A stretch of DNA of 53,949 bases. Origin: Candidatus Bathyarchaeota archaeon. GTDB taxonomy: Archaea; Thermoproteota; Bathyarchaeia; Bathyarchaeales; Bathycorpusculaceae. The translations under genes and the position numbers were made by a program. Positions 8,109 to 16,069 of this stretch are shown in pieces. The notes under the pieces are model-generated. The model had not been told where the DNA came from, did not search any database, and was given only the letters and a program-made list of their open reading frames with translations. The stretch covers positions 1 through 53,949 of the forward strand of contig JAOZHY010000034.1 in NCBI GenBank assembly GCA_026014595.1, given 5' to 3'. Positions within the stretch are counted from its first letter, which is position 1, and each line of letters begins with the position of its first letter.

Positions 8109-9938
8109 CTATTTCACGGTTACAGACTTCGCCAGATTCCTCGGCGTGTCAGGGTTGTGTCCCCTCTCCAAAGCCATATAGTAAGCCAAAAGCTGTAAAG
8201 GTATCACGAAAGGAATAGGTGACAGCACCTCTGGGATTCCCTTCGGAACCTCTACATAGTCATCTGCCAGCTTCTTGATTTCCTCGTCGTCCTCCTCCAC
8301 GATTGCCAGAATAGACGCTCCTCGCGCTTTCATCTCCATTATGTTGCTCATTAGCGTTCTGTGCGCTCCGTCTTTTGGGCAGATGAACACCACTGGGAAG
8401 CCTTGCTCAATCAAGCTAATTGGACCGTGCTTGCTTTCGCCTGCTGGAAACGCTATCGACGGCACGTACGCTATTTCCATGAGTTTGAGCCTGCCTTCGT
8501 AGGCTGTGGCTGTGCTTATTCCTCGACCCAAGAAGAAGAAAATTTTTGCGTCCTTGTATTTCTTGGCGATTTGCTTAACTTTCTCCTCCTGCGTCTTAAC
8601 AATCGCATCCACAACATCTGGCAACTGTTCCAGTTTCTCTTCAAGGTAGTCCATTTCATCCTGCGAAATTTTGCCTCGTTTCTTGGAAAGTCTGAGCGCC
8701 AGCTGCGCTAACACTGAAAGCTGCGAAGTGAACGTTTTTGTTGCTGCTACTCCGATTTCTGGACCCGACTGCTGACCGATGTAAACCCGAGAAACACGCG
8801 TCAGAGTTGAGCCTATTACATTGGTTAAGCCTAGAATTGTGGCGGCGCGTTGTTGGGCGCAGGTGACGGCAGCCAGAGTGTCCGCGGTTTCGCCCGACTG
8901 GCTTACCGCCAGAATGGTGCTGTCAATGTTTACTGATTTGCCGTGTTGCTCCACGAACTCTGAAGCGTAAACTGGGTAAGTTGGCAGGAATGCGAGTTTC
9001 GAGAACATGTAAGATGCAGCTAAGCACGCGTGGTAGGATGTTCCGCAGGCAACGAGGAAGACTTCGTTGGCGCGGTCAAGAAACGTTGAAATCAAGTCAA
9101 GATAGTGCTCCTGCAGCCTCAGCGTGTTGCGGAGTGTCAAAGGCTGCTCGTGAATCTCTTTAATCATGAAATATGGGTAGCCTTGCTTGACAGCCATTTC
9201 AGGTGTCCAATCAATAATTTTTGGCTCTCGCGTCACAGAACTGGAATCATGGATTTTTCGGATTTCGTACCCTGAGGGTGAGAGAATGGCGAGTTCGCCG
9301 TCATTTACAAAAATCGCCTTGTTGGTAATCGGCAAGAACGCTGGGATGTCGGAAGCGCAGTAAACACCGTTTTCGCCGATACCTAAGACCAGGGGGCTTT
9401 CGTTTCGGGCACAGATTATTTTGTCAGGCTCCCTCGTTGAAATCACAGCAATAGCATAGGATCCATCCAAGCTCTTGAGGGCAGTAAGCACTGCATCTGA
9501 AAGGTCTAGTGAAGGGTCTTTCGCTAGCGTCTCTTCTATGAGGTGGGCGATGACTTCAGTGTCGGTTTTTGACACGAATTTGTGGCCGCTGTTTTCCAGC
9601 TCAAGCTTTAACTCGCTGTAGTTTTCGATGATTCCGTTGTGCACCACGGCTATTTGTCCTGTGCAGTCTGTGTGCGGGTGCGCGTTGACTTTCAATGGTG
9701 CGCCATGGGTAGCCCATCGTGTATGTCCTATTCCGACGTTTCCAGGCAGGTCATCAAGGTTTAGAATGCGGTGGACATCATCTATTTTTCCTTGGTCTTT
9801 TTTCACGTAGATTTCGCCGTTGTTTATGGTGGCTACGCCCACGGAATCGTAGCCGCGGTATTCAAGTCGCTTAAGTGAAGCGTGAATTAAGGGTGCGGCT
9901 GTTCCATCTTTAAGTATGCAGCCGAAAATTCCACACAT
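8109..9938 (-). CDS. glmS: glutamine--fructose-6-phosphate aminotransferase (isomerizing)
   Basis: The enzyme makes glucosamine-6-phosphate from fructose-6-phosphate and glutamine, the entry to UDP-GlcNAc and surface glycans. At 609 aa it is the standard length. Cys2 is the N-terminal glutaminase nucleophile (MCGIFGC). The Ntn glutaminase domain covers about residues 1-220 and contains GYDSVGVAT and RWATHG. Two SIS sugar-isomerase domains follow (ACGTSYHA and SQSGETADTL in the first, AYEGRLKLMEIAY and PAGESKHGP in the second). The C-terminus ends in the family motif PRNLAKSVTV. It is transcribed alone. Confidence 0.97.
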   Translation of the reverse strand: MCGIFGCILKDGTAAPLIHASLKRLEYRGYDSVGVATINNGEIYVKKDQGKIDDVHRILNLDDLPGNVGIGHTRWATHGAPLKVNAHPHTDCTGQIAVVHNGIIENYSELKLELENSGHKFVSKTDTEVIAHLIEETLAKDPSLDLSDAVLTALKSLDGSYAIAVISTREPDKIICARNESPLVLGIGENGVYCASDIPAFLPITNKAIFVNDGELAILSPSGYEIRKIHDSSSVTREPKIIDWTPEMAVKQGYPYFMIKEIHEQPLTLRNTLRLQEHYLDLISTFLDRANEVFLVACGTSYHACLAASYMFSKLAFLPTYPVYASEFVEQHGKSVNIDSTILAVSQSGETADTLAAVTCAQQRAATILGLTNVIGSTLTRVSRVYIGQQSGPEIGVAATKTFTSQLSVLAQLALRLSKKRGKISQDEMDYLEEKLEQLPDVVDAIVKTQEEKVKQIAKKYKDAKIFFFLGRGISTATAYEGRLKLMEIAYVPSIAFPAGESKHGPISLIEQGFPVVFICPKDGAHRTLMSNIMEMKARGASILAIVEEDDEEIKKLADDYVEVPKGIPEVLSPIPFVIPLQLLAYYMALERGHNPDTPRNLAKSVTVK

Positions 9939-10127
9939 CTTTTGTGCCTCATATTCTCCATGTCAGGGGTGTAATTCCTATTCAAGGCGTTCGTTTGCTA
10001 ATAAGGATTTTTAGGAATAAACTTTCAGTTCTGAAAACAATTTTTTAGCGGATTTCCTCTTTGTTGCTCCCTATGCGGGAACCTGCAAGCTCTCATCGCT
10101 GCGCCATTGCTGAGTATTATAACAAAA

Positions 10128-10138
10128 TTTTTAATAAT
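10128..10138 (+). promoter_or_regulatory. TATA-like box of the winged-helix/EF-hand gene
   Basis: An A/T-rich TTTTTAATAAT element is centred about 36 nt before the ATG at 10169. This spacing gives a leader of about 10 nt and supports 10169 over the earlier in-frame starts at 10061 and 10151. Confidence 0.5.
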
Positions 10139-10168
10139 AGATGCACTTTTATGTGTTTGCGAGAAAAC

Positions 10169-11134
10169 ATGAACAAAAAACTGTTGCTCCAAGACGAGGG
10201 CGACACGCAGAAAGTCAAAGAAATAAGCATGATGCGAGACTCCCAGAAACTGAAGATGATCTTAGGCAAGCTAAGCTGGAAAATCCTAACGCTGCTCTCG
10301 GAAAAGGAAATGTACCCGCTGGAAATCGCGCGGCAACTTGGCGTCCACGAGCAGAAAGTCTATTATCACATCAGGAAGCTGGCGAAAGCAGGAGCCATAA
10401 CCGTTCAACGCGAGGAAAAGAAGAAGGGCGCAACAGCGAAATACTACAAAACCGTCTCGCCAGCCTTCGGCATCGAGTTCGCGGGCGGATACAAAACAAT
10501 TCTGAACTTGTCGCTGTTAAGCTTGGAAAAGCAGGTTCAAGGATTCTTCAAAGAATTTGTCAACGAAAACGGCACGTTTGAAGGAAAAATTGTTGTGGGA
10601 AGCCCAGCGCCACACGGTCCGTTTAAAACCAGCGCCAGAGATGGACACTACGCGGCGCACCTAGCACTTTTCATTGGACAGTTTGCCAAGATGCCTGCAG
10701 ACTTTGCTGTTAAGTTGGATGTGGACGTGAAAGCGGAGAAGGAAGAGAAAAACAACCTAATTCTTGTTGGTGGCCCAGGAACGAATCTTCTAACGCAGGA
10801 GATTAACGAGTATCTGCCCATTAGGTTTATCATGCAGTCTTCGAATGAGGGGTTCTTGCTCGGCGGTTTATCGTCCAAAAAGACTTCCCGGGTCTATACT
10901 GCTGACGTGGTGGGTTTGATTGCCAAAATTGTGAATCCGTGGGATGCGACCAAGCGCATAGTGGTCTTGGCCGGGAACAAAGCTGTGGGAACAAAAGCGT
11001 GTGTTTTAGCCTTGGCGAACTTTTGGAAGAAAACCCTGCAAGAATACCACGGTGAGGACACTTTCGCGACTGTTATACAGGGCTTTGATTTGGACGGAGA
11101 CGGAAAAGTGGACTCGATTGAGGTCGCCGAATAG
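10169..11134 (+). CDS. winged-helix (ArsR-like) regulator with S-layer-like C-terminal domain and canonical EF-hand loop
   Basis: The protein has 321 aa from the ATG at 10169. A winged helix-turn-helix occupies about residues 34-95 (KILTLLSEKEMYPLEIARQL, then KVYYHIRKLAKAGAI and a GATAKYYK wing). Residues 195-290 contain ILVGGPGTNLLTQEI and IAKIVNPWDATKRIVVLAG, which resemble a domain seen in methanogen S-layer proteins. The C-terminus carries a textbook 12-residue EF-hand loop (Asp307, Asp309, Asp311, Gly312, Val314, Asp315, Glu318). No signal peptide or membrane segment is seen, so it should be cytoplasmic and DNA-binding, possibly calcium-responsive. It sits two bases upstream of the DUF371 gene in one likely operon. 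Confidence 0.75.
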   Translation: MNKKLLLQDEGDTQKVKEISMMRDSQKLKMILGKLSWKILTLLSEKEMYPLEIARQLGVHEQKVYYHIRKLAKAGAITVQREEKKKGATAKYYKTVSPAFGIEFAGGYKTILNLSLLSLEKQVQGFFKEFVNENGTFEGKIVVGSPAPHGPFKTSARDGHYAAHLALFIGQFAKMPADFAVKLDVDVKAEKEEKNNLILVGGPGTNLLTQEINEYLPIRFIMQSSNEGFLLGGLSSKKTSRVYTADVVGLIAKIVNPWDATKRIVVLAGNKAVGTKACVLALANFWKKTLQEYHGEDTFATVIQGFDLDGDGKVDSIEVAE

Positions 11135-11136
11135 AA

Positions 11137-11571
11137 TTGCCCGCGAATGAGTTAAGAGAAACAATTTTTGGATGTGGACACGAAAACATACTTGCCACGC
11201 ATAAAACAACGCTGGAATTTACAAGAGACACGCATTTGACGAAAAAGGGCAACTGCATAATCGCCGTGGGCACGGATAAAGCCTTAGCTGATTTAAGCTC
11301 AGAGTTTAAGGGGCTCTTGCGAAAGCCAAACGCGAAGCTCACTGTGATAATCGAAGCAGGCGGGATCAAAGGGCTGGTGAAAGCTTATGGTTCTCCGCAA
11401 CTGGTTTTAACTCACTCCACAGACGCGGTGATAAGAAAAAGCGAGTTTGTATCCGATAGGACGCTGGCGATTCGGGCAGACAAAGCCGCGCAGGATTTGC
11501 CCCGAGAACTCGTGGAAAAACTGCGGGATCCTCGGCAAAGAGTTAAAATTACGCTGATAGTTCGTGTTTAG
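11137..11571 (+). CDS. DUF371 family protein
   Basis: A 144-residue protein of the archaeal DUF371 family, recognised from the N-terminal pattern GHENILATHKTTLEFTRD, LTKKGNCIIAVG and the later HSTDAVIRKSEF. The function of this family is not established. The start is TTG, two bases after the stop of the winged-helix gene. No ATG or GTG is available before the conserved region. Its 3' end overlaps the convergent trm5 by 4 bases. Confidence 0.8.
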   Translation: MPANELRETIFGCGHENILATHKTTLEFTRDTHLTKKGNCIIAVGTDKALADLSSEFKGLLRKPNAKLTVIIEAGGIKGLVKAYGSPQLVLTHSTDAVIRKSEFVSDRTLAIRADKAAQDLPRELVEKLRDPRQRVKITLIVRV

Positions 11572-12635
11572 AGGATTTTGGCGTCCAGAGCAACTTGCCA
11601 CTCGTAAGGTGCGGTTTCACGGATTGTTTTCGCGAATGGGAAGGCATCTACTTTTCTGCCAGTTTTTTCCACTGCCTCAGAGAAGCGGTGTTTCATGTTT
11701 TCTATCGAGTCTGGTTGGCGGATAAACTCGTAGTGGTGGACGATGCCGCCAGCAGGTTTTAGCGCTTTGCACGCTGTATCCACAAATTCTAAGGCTCTTT
11801 CTGGCAAGTTCATGATTACGCGGTCTGCGACCCCTAAAAGCTTGTCTTCGACAACCTGCTTTGCGTCGCCTAAGATGGGAAAGACACGATTTTCAACCCT
11901 GTTCAGCCGGCAATTCCTTTTTAGAAGTTCGATTGCTGCTGAGTTCAAATCCACTGCGTAAACCTTCACATCTCCAACTTTAGCTATTAGCACCGAGAAT
12001 GGCCCGACTCCCGCGAACAGGTCTACCACGGTTTCGCCTTCCTGAACAAGAGATGCGACACGCTTATGTTCATGCGACAACCTTGGAGAAAAGTACACTT
12101 TCGCCAAGTCAACCTGATAAGTGCAGCCGTATTCCTTGTAGACAGTGGCTGTTCTGTTCTCCCCTGCGATGACGCTGAATTCGCGGAGACGGTATAATCC
12201 GGTAACTGCGCTGGCTTTAGCAAGTACTGTTCGCACGTTTTTGTGTGTTTTCAGGACTGCTTCGCCTATGAGGTTTTCATATGTTTTAAGCTCGAACGGG
12301 ACTTCAATTATAGCTATATCTCCAACCATATCCAACGCTCGCGGCAAAATAGCCAGCAAGTGCGGAGGCACGCGGTTCTGAAGAACCTCAGCCAGCGTCT
12401 TTTTTTCCAGCTTTTTTTCTGTAAAGGCCTTAATCGTGAGCCGGAAATCTGGCACTTGCTCTCTCAGAGTCGCTAATTCGTTTTCTTCAGGTTTGCGCAC
12501 AAGCGGGATAAAAATTTCTCTTTCGCTTCGTTGGATTTCCAGAGTCTTATCGCTGAGCCCAAGCTTGTTAGCTAATGCTAACGCCTTTTGCCCGCAGTTT
12601 TTCGGAACTTCGATGCAAAGCGACGCTTTGGACAT
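11568..12635 (-). CDS. trm5: tRNA (guanine37-N1)-methyltransferase Trm5
   Basis: Trm5 methylates N1 of G37 next to the anticodon, preventing frameshifts; it can also act in wyosine synthesis. Archaeal-type features are an N-terminal D1-like domain, a central RNA-binding domain ending YFSPRLSHEHKRVA (about 181-194), the SAM motif DLFAGVGPF (205-213), and the catalytic NLPER (276-280). The C-terminal strands contain VHHYEF. At 355 aa it is in the normal range. It follows rtcA with a 4-base gap and is therefore probably cotranscribed with it as an RNA-processing pair. Confidence 0.92.
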   Translation of the reverse strand: MSKASLCIEVPKNCGQKALALANKLGLSDKTLEIQRSEREIFIPLVRKPEENELATLREQVPDFRLTIKAFTEKKLEKKTLAEVLQNRVPPHLLAILPRALDMVGDIAIIEVPFELKTYENLIGEAVLKTHKNVRTVLAKASAVTGLYRLREFSVIAGENRTATVYKEYGCTYQVDLAKVYFSPRLSHEHKRVASLVQEGETVVDLFAGVGPFSVLIAKVGDVKVYAVDLNSAAIELLKRNCRLNRVENRVFPILGDAKQVVEDKLLGVADRVIMNLPERALEFVDTACKALKPAGGIVHHYEFIRQPDSIENMKHRFSEAVEKTGRKVDAFPFAKTIRETAPYEWQVALDAKIL

Positions 12636-12639
12636 GGAT

Positions 12640-13677
12640 TCAGCCGCCTTTTTCTATCCTGTAGAGATTACCCACCTTTTTAACATTGAAGCGCACATTC
12701 AGCATCTTCTCTGCGAGCCAGATGTTCGTTTCCAGATGATCTGAAAGGGTTCTCACAAGAAAAGCAGATACACCTTCAGCTAGAGCCATGTAAGGAATGA
12801 GTAAGTCGCCCAAATGCACATCAACAGTCGGCTTCGCAGTAAGCTCCGCGTAAAGCTTTTCAGCTGCTTCTCTGCCGACTGCCTCGCTTGTTTTCTTGAG
12901 CTGCCCAATGGCGTCAGCGCCCAAAACAGCACCCGTGTCGGTTTCAGCCCAAAGAGCAATTGAGCTTCCTTTCTGGATTGGGTTTGACCTGTCATTTACA
13001 ATATGGATGTCGGCGGTGTAGCCTTTCTCGGCGAGGTAAGCGCTTGCCGCTTTGACCTGCCGTTCCGCCACTTTCCGCTCAGCTAAGAAGGTGCAGACGG
13101 AAACACCTTTCACGCTTTTTATGTTGCCGAACGTCTCCAATCGAAACGGCTTCAGCTGACTGGGAGGCTTAACGATCATGGTCACTTCGCCCATTCCCTT
13201 CGGAAAATAACCGTACTTTTGAACCGTTATACCCGCATCAAGCCCTGTCCGTTTTACGGCTGGCAAGAACACGTTTCGCATGTAGTTGATGGTGGGTGAG
13301 TAGGTTACATCTGTTCCACCGTTAATCACGTGCACGCGCACCGTGTCTTTGGCGAACGCGCATATTGGCAGCATAGTTATCAGAAGCATGGGAATGCTTC
13401 CCGCAGTTCCGATTTCCGCCTCAAAATTCCCGCTTCTAATCGCCTGTGGTTTGAACCAGATTTCGCGGGAGCCAAGAGTTGCGCCTTCCAATTCAGCGTT
13501 GCAAAGTTTAGCCGCTGCAAGCACTGCTTCCAAGTGTTGCGGCTTCAAGCCTTGCTGAGGCCTGTTTTGCCTTATGTTGTAGATGTGTACTGGTTGACCG
13601 ACAATGGCTGCCAAGGCTATAGCGAGCCTTAGGATAGTGCCGCTTCCACTTTTTTGGCTTCCGTCAATCTCAAACAA
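12640..13677 (-). CDS. rtcA: RNA 3'-terminal phosphate cyclase
   Basis: RtcA converts an RNA 3'-phosphate to a 2',3'-cyclic phosphate through an adenylated His. Family features include RQNRPQQGLKPQHLEAV, ELEGATLGS, the GTAGSIPMLL loop and the catalytic His at about 314 in SDHLETNIWLAEKML. The N-terminal glycine loop reads DGSQKSGSGTILR, where most RtcA proteins have DGSxGEGGGQ, so the conserved Glu and Gln are replaced. The start is TTG (13677), giving 345 aa, the usual length. It heads a two-gene minus-strand unit with trm5. Confidence 0.9.
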   Translation of the reverse strand: MFEIDGSQKSGSGTILRLAIALAAIVGQPVHIYNIRQNRPQQGLKPQHLEAVLAAAKLCNAELEGATLGSREIWFKPQAIRSGNFEAEIGTAGSIPMLLITMLPICAFAKDTVRVHVINGGTDVTYSPTINYMRNVFLPAVKRTGLDAGITVQKYGYFPKGMGEVTMIVKPPSQLKPFRLETFGNIKSVKGVSVCTFLAERKVAERQVKAASAYLAEKGYTADIHIVNDRSNPIQKGSSIALWAETDTGAVLGADAIGQLKKTSEAVGREAAEKLYAELTAKPTVDVHLGDLLIPYMALAEGVSAFLVRTLSDHLETNIWLAEKMLNVRFNVKKVGNLYRIEKGG

Positions 13678-13778
13678 GTACGAGTTTCTCCCTCAATGTT
13701 GAGTGCTTTGGCTTTAATGACAAGTTTAAAATAATTAGTATGCGCCCTAAATATTTGAGTCTGAAGGAAAGGTTGCCT

Positions 13779-14183
13779 ATGAGTGACGATAAAGAGAAGC
13801 TGGACAAGCTGATTGAGAGAGTTGACGAGCTTCTCATGGTTCTGAGCAAGATCTCAGAGGACTTGCGCTCCCTGTTAGCGTCAATGAAGTCGATTGCCGT
13901 TTCGCAAATCACCCATCCAACACCACCAGCACCACCGGCAGCGGTTTCCCATGAAAACCGTGAAAGGAAAAAGACCGTGGAGGATATTCGCATGGCGTTC
14001 CCTGAAGACTTAGAGCACCTGCTCAGCTTCGAAGAAAAAGGCGAATACATAATCATCAAACCTAAACAGTTTCTGGGTTCCGAAAACTTCGCGAAAATAG
14101 CGTCTGCAGTGCGCGGAATGGGCGGCGAATACATAAGCGCTGGACGAGACTCGCACTTCAGAGTGTCGAACAAGAAAACCTAA
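13779..14183 (+). CDS. small protein with N-terminal coiled coil and a C-terminal mixed domain, function unknown
   Basis: This 134-residue protein starts at the ATG at 13779 (MSDDKEKLDKL); an earlier in-frame ATG at 13740 adds 13 residues of doubtful value. Residues 1-45 form a heptad-rich helix. A Pro/Thr linker (HPTPPAPPAA) follows, then a conserved-looking domain of about 60 residues containing KGEYIIIKPKQFLG and GGEYISAGRDSHFRV. The domain looks like a small nucleic-acid-binding or assembly module, but I do not recognise a named family. Confidence 0.7.
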   Translation: MSDDKEKLDKLIERVDELLMVLSKISEDLRSLLASMKSIAVSQITHPTPPAPPAAVSHENRERKKTVEDIRMAFPEDLEHLLSFEEKGEYIIIKPKQFLGSENFAKIASAVRGMGGEYISAGRDSHFRVSNKKT

Positions 14184-14188
14184 CTTGC

Positions 14189-14473
14189 TCAATACCTTAT
14201 TTTAAAGTCTCTGAATTCTCCAGCATACTCTTCCCACTTCACCTCAACATTCGTAACGTATGCTCCCCTCGGTCCCTGCTCGCAGAACTTTATCATGGCG
14301 TTCACCGCTTCTTCTTCGCCCTCGAAAACTGCTTCCACTCTGCCGTCGCTTAAGTTGCGAACCCAACCTTTCACGCCGAGGCTTTCAGATCTGCGCTGAG
14401 TCTGCGACCTGAAGAATACGCCTTGGACTCTTCCGTTTACAAAAACATGTGCTCTGACCTTCAAGCCCTTCAC
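14189..14473 (-). CDS. acyP: acylphosphatase
   Basis: A 94-residue alpha/beta enzyme that hydrolyses acyl phosphates. The signature [11 protein letters not shown] carries the phosphate-binding Arg22, and [17 protein letters not shown] carries the catalytic Asn40. The start codon is GTG. The gene is convergent with the coiled-coil gene, whose stop is 6 bases away. Confidence 0.93.
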   Translation of the reverse strand: MKGLKVRAHVFVNGRVQGVFFRSQTQRRSESLGVKGWVRNLSDGRVEAVFEGEEEAVNAMIKFCEQGPRGAYVTNVEVKWEEYAGEFRDFKIRY

Positions 14474-14619
14474 CCATGCGGTTGATTGGCAACGTGTAAA
14501 CCTTGATTTTTGAATAGTTTAAGTGTTTCCACTTTAACACACCTCTCCACTGCGCATGAGTGTCGTTTGGACACGTATTTTAAAAGCGTTTTTAGCGTGA
14601 CAAAGATTGGTGAGTACTA

Positions 14620-14955
14620 ATGTTTCGAAACAGTTGTGGGAAATTGATGGTGTACTCATCTGCGGGTGCGCCTCACAAGAAGCGTCTGCGGTCTGTCAAG
14701 ACAGCAACAGAGGAGACTGCTAAACGTTTGAACCTGGATTTTGAACTGGTTAAGTTCAGAAGAAGCGGTTCAGCAATTTATGTCTATTACGAGAGCGGCG
14801 AGGATGAACCTGTTCCGCTTTACTGCGACGAGGGCAAAACGGGTGATATGCATGAGATTTGTGCCGCTTTGAGAAAAATGATGTTCGTGCTGTCCTTTCA
14901 TCCAAAGTTCTCAGCGCTGAAGCAGCTGCGGAACGAGCTTATGAGACTTTCCTGA
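14620..14955 (+). CDS. hypothetical protein, 111 aa
   Basis: I do not recognise this protein. It is compact, soluble and basic at the N-terminus (HKKRLRSVKTATEETAKRL), with a central strand-rich part (GSAIYVYYESGEDEPVPLYCDEG) and a helical C-terminus. The amino-acid pattern is that of a real protein, and the ATG at 14620 lies 39 nt past an A/T-rich TTTTAAAAGCG element. Its last 17 bases overlap the convergent gene on the minus strand. Confidence 0.65.
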   Translation: MFRNSCGKLMVYSSAGAPHKKRLRSVKTATEETAKRLNLDFELVKFRRSGSAIYVYYESGEDEPVPLYCDEGKTGDMHEICAALRKMMFVLSFHPKFSALKQLRNELMRLS

Positions 14956-15265
14956 ACTTGATGCATTGGTTTTCTAAGGCTACTTCATAAACTTGGTTTA
15001 CGTCGAACTCTATGCCTAAATCGTCGTATTCCTGCTCTGTCAGAAAGAGGAGTATTTTCGGTATGGTTAACTGTGTTCTCGGCTGAAGGAACGGCATCTG
15101 CTGTTGGAGAGCTTGCAGGATGTCTTGAGCCATTTTTGCTTCTTCGGATTGCGGTCTAACCACGAAGGGCGAAACGTCGCGTTCTTCAACGAGTTCGATT
15201 CGTTTTCCAAGGTTACCATCTAAATCTCGTGTGGACTCGATTTTGTTTACCCTTACTCGAAACAT
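14939..15265 (-). CDS. small conserved-looking archaeal protein (possibly arcadin-1-like)
   Basis: A 108-residue protein beginning MFRVRVNKIESTRDLDGN and ending in a strand-rich part (YDDLGIEFDVNQVYEVAL). A helical centre (EEAKMAQDILQALQQQMPF) carries the only long helix. The overall plan vaguely recalls arcadin-1, a small protein encoded with crenactin in some archaea, but I cannot confirm this and no crenactin gene is nearby. It may share a promoter region with the PUA-like gene, although that gene lies in the same direction 65 bases upstream. Confidence 0.65.
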   Translation of the reverse strand: MFRVRVNKIESTRDLDGNLGKRIELVEERDVSPFVVRPQSEEAKMAQDILQALQQQMPFLQPRTQLTIPKILLFLTEQEYDDLGIEFDVNQVYEVALENQCIKFRKVS

Positions 15266-15330
15266 GATTTTTCACTCTGGATAACATATTCGGAACAGAG
15301 ATTTAACTTATACCGCTGGAAACGGTGGTT

Positions 15331-15771
15331 TCAGGTTGTCAGCTGCTCAGCGGTTTCAAGAGTCACGTATTTACCCCTGAAACCATGTAGGGAACCGAGA
15401 ATTTTTCGAGTGGTTTCGGGGGATTTTGGGTTCTCCAGCTCCGCGAAGTTTTTGAAACGAACGAAGGTCATCTCCAGTCTACCTTGAGCGAAATCACAGT
15501 ACTCCTCGAACGATTCGAAGCACGTTTCGGAGCCATGTTTGGTCCACAACTCTTCTGCCGGTCCTGTCACGCGTTCTAAGAAATCCGCGGTTCCGCGGAC
15601 CTGCATCACCGGTTTTTTGACGTAGAACAGGAGTTTTTCAGCTGCCTTCGGCGCCACCTGGCTTCTCCGTACGAAAACGTGCACAGTCTCGTTTGCCATG
15701 CTGCGCTTGCATAGCTTATTCCAGTATTTTTCGTCGGTGACGAGGATGAAGGCATAACGGTCAGTTTTCAT
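15331..15771 (-). CDS. PUA/EVE-like domain protein
   Basis: From the ATG at 15771 the protein has 147 aa. It begins MKTDRYAFILVTDEKYW, continues with VHVFVRRSQVAPKAAEKLLFYVKKP and ends near HGFRGKYVTLE. This layout resembles archaeal PUA-like (DUF365/EVE-type) RNA-binding modules, where a strand carrying a Lys/Arg-Pro motif is followed by a helix with an E-x-W pattern. The frame is open to 15885, but those residues overlap a TATA-like box centred 25 nt before 15771, which favours the shorter form. The family is assigned by impression, not by a diagnostic motif. Confidence 0.65.
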   Translation of the reverse strand: MKTDRYAFILVTDEKYWNKLCKRSMANETVHVFVRRSQVAPKAAEKLLFYVKKPVMQVRGTADFLERVTGPAEELWTKHGSETCFESFEEYCDFAQGRLEMTFVRFKNFAELENPKSPETTRKILGSLHGFRGKYVTLETAEQLTT

Positions 15772-15790
15772 GGCAGTTGACATCCTAAAG

Positions 15791-15800
15791 GCATATAATG
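15791..15800 (-). promoter_or_regulatory. TATA-like box for the PUA-like gene
   Basis: On the minus strand the element reads CATTATATGC, centred about 25 nt upstream of the ATG at 15771. That is the archaeal TATA-to-start distance, so this transcript is likely leaderless. Confidence 0.5.
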
Positions 15801-16069
15801 CGTTATTGTGAAATAACGGTTTCGACTGGCGCGACATTGCTGAACGGTGCTTGGAACAGTCTATAGCCTCTTGTTTTAGAGTCATGCACTCCTAGGTGAC
15901 CTCTCTCTCAGTCTATCGCTCCTGCAACTAACGACCATTAGGTATCAGAGGGCATTCATAAAATTTCGATTCGCCCATTCCTGCTTTAACGGTTATGTTT
16001 TTCTACCTGAACTCACGATATTAAAGTGAAAGCGAGTTATCTATCCACAGAAAAAGGTCAGGATGTCCT

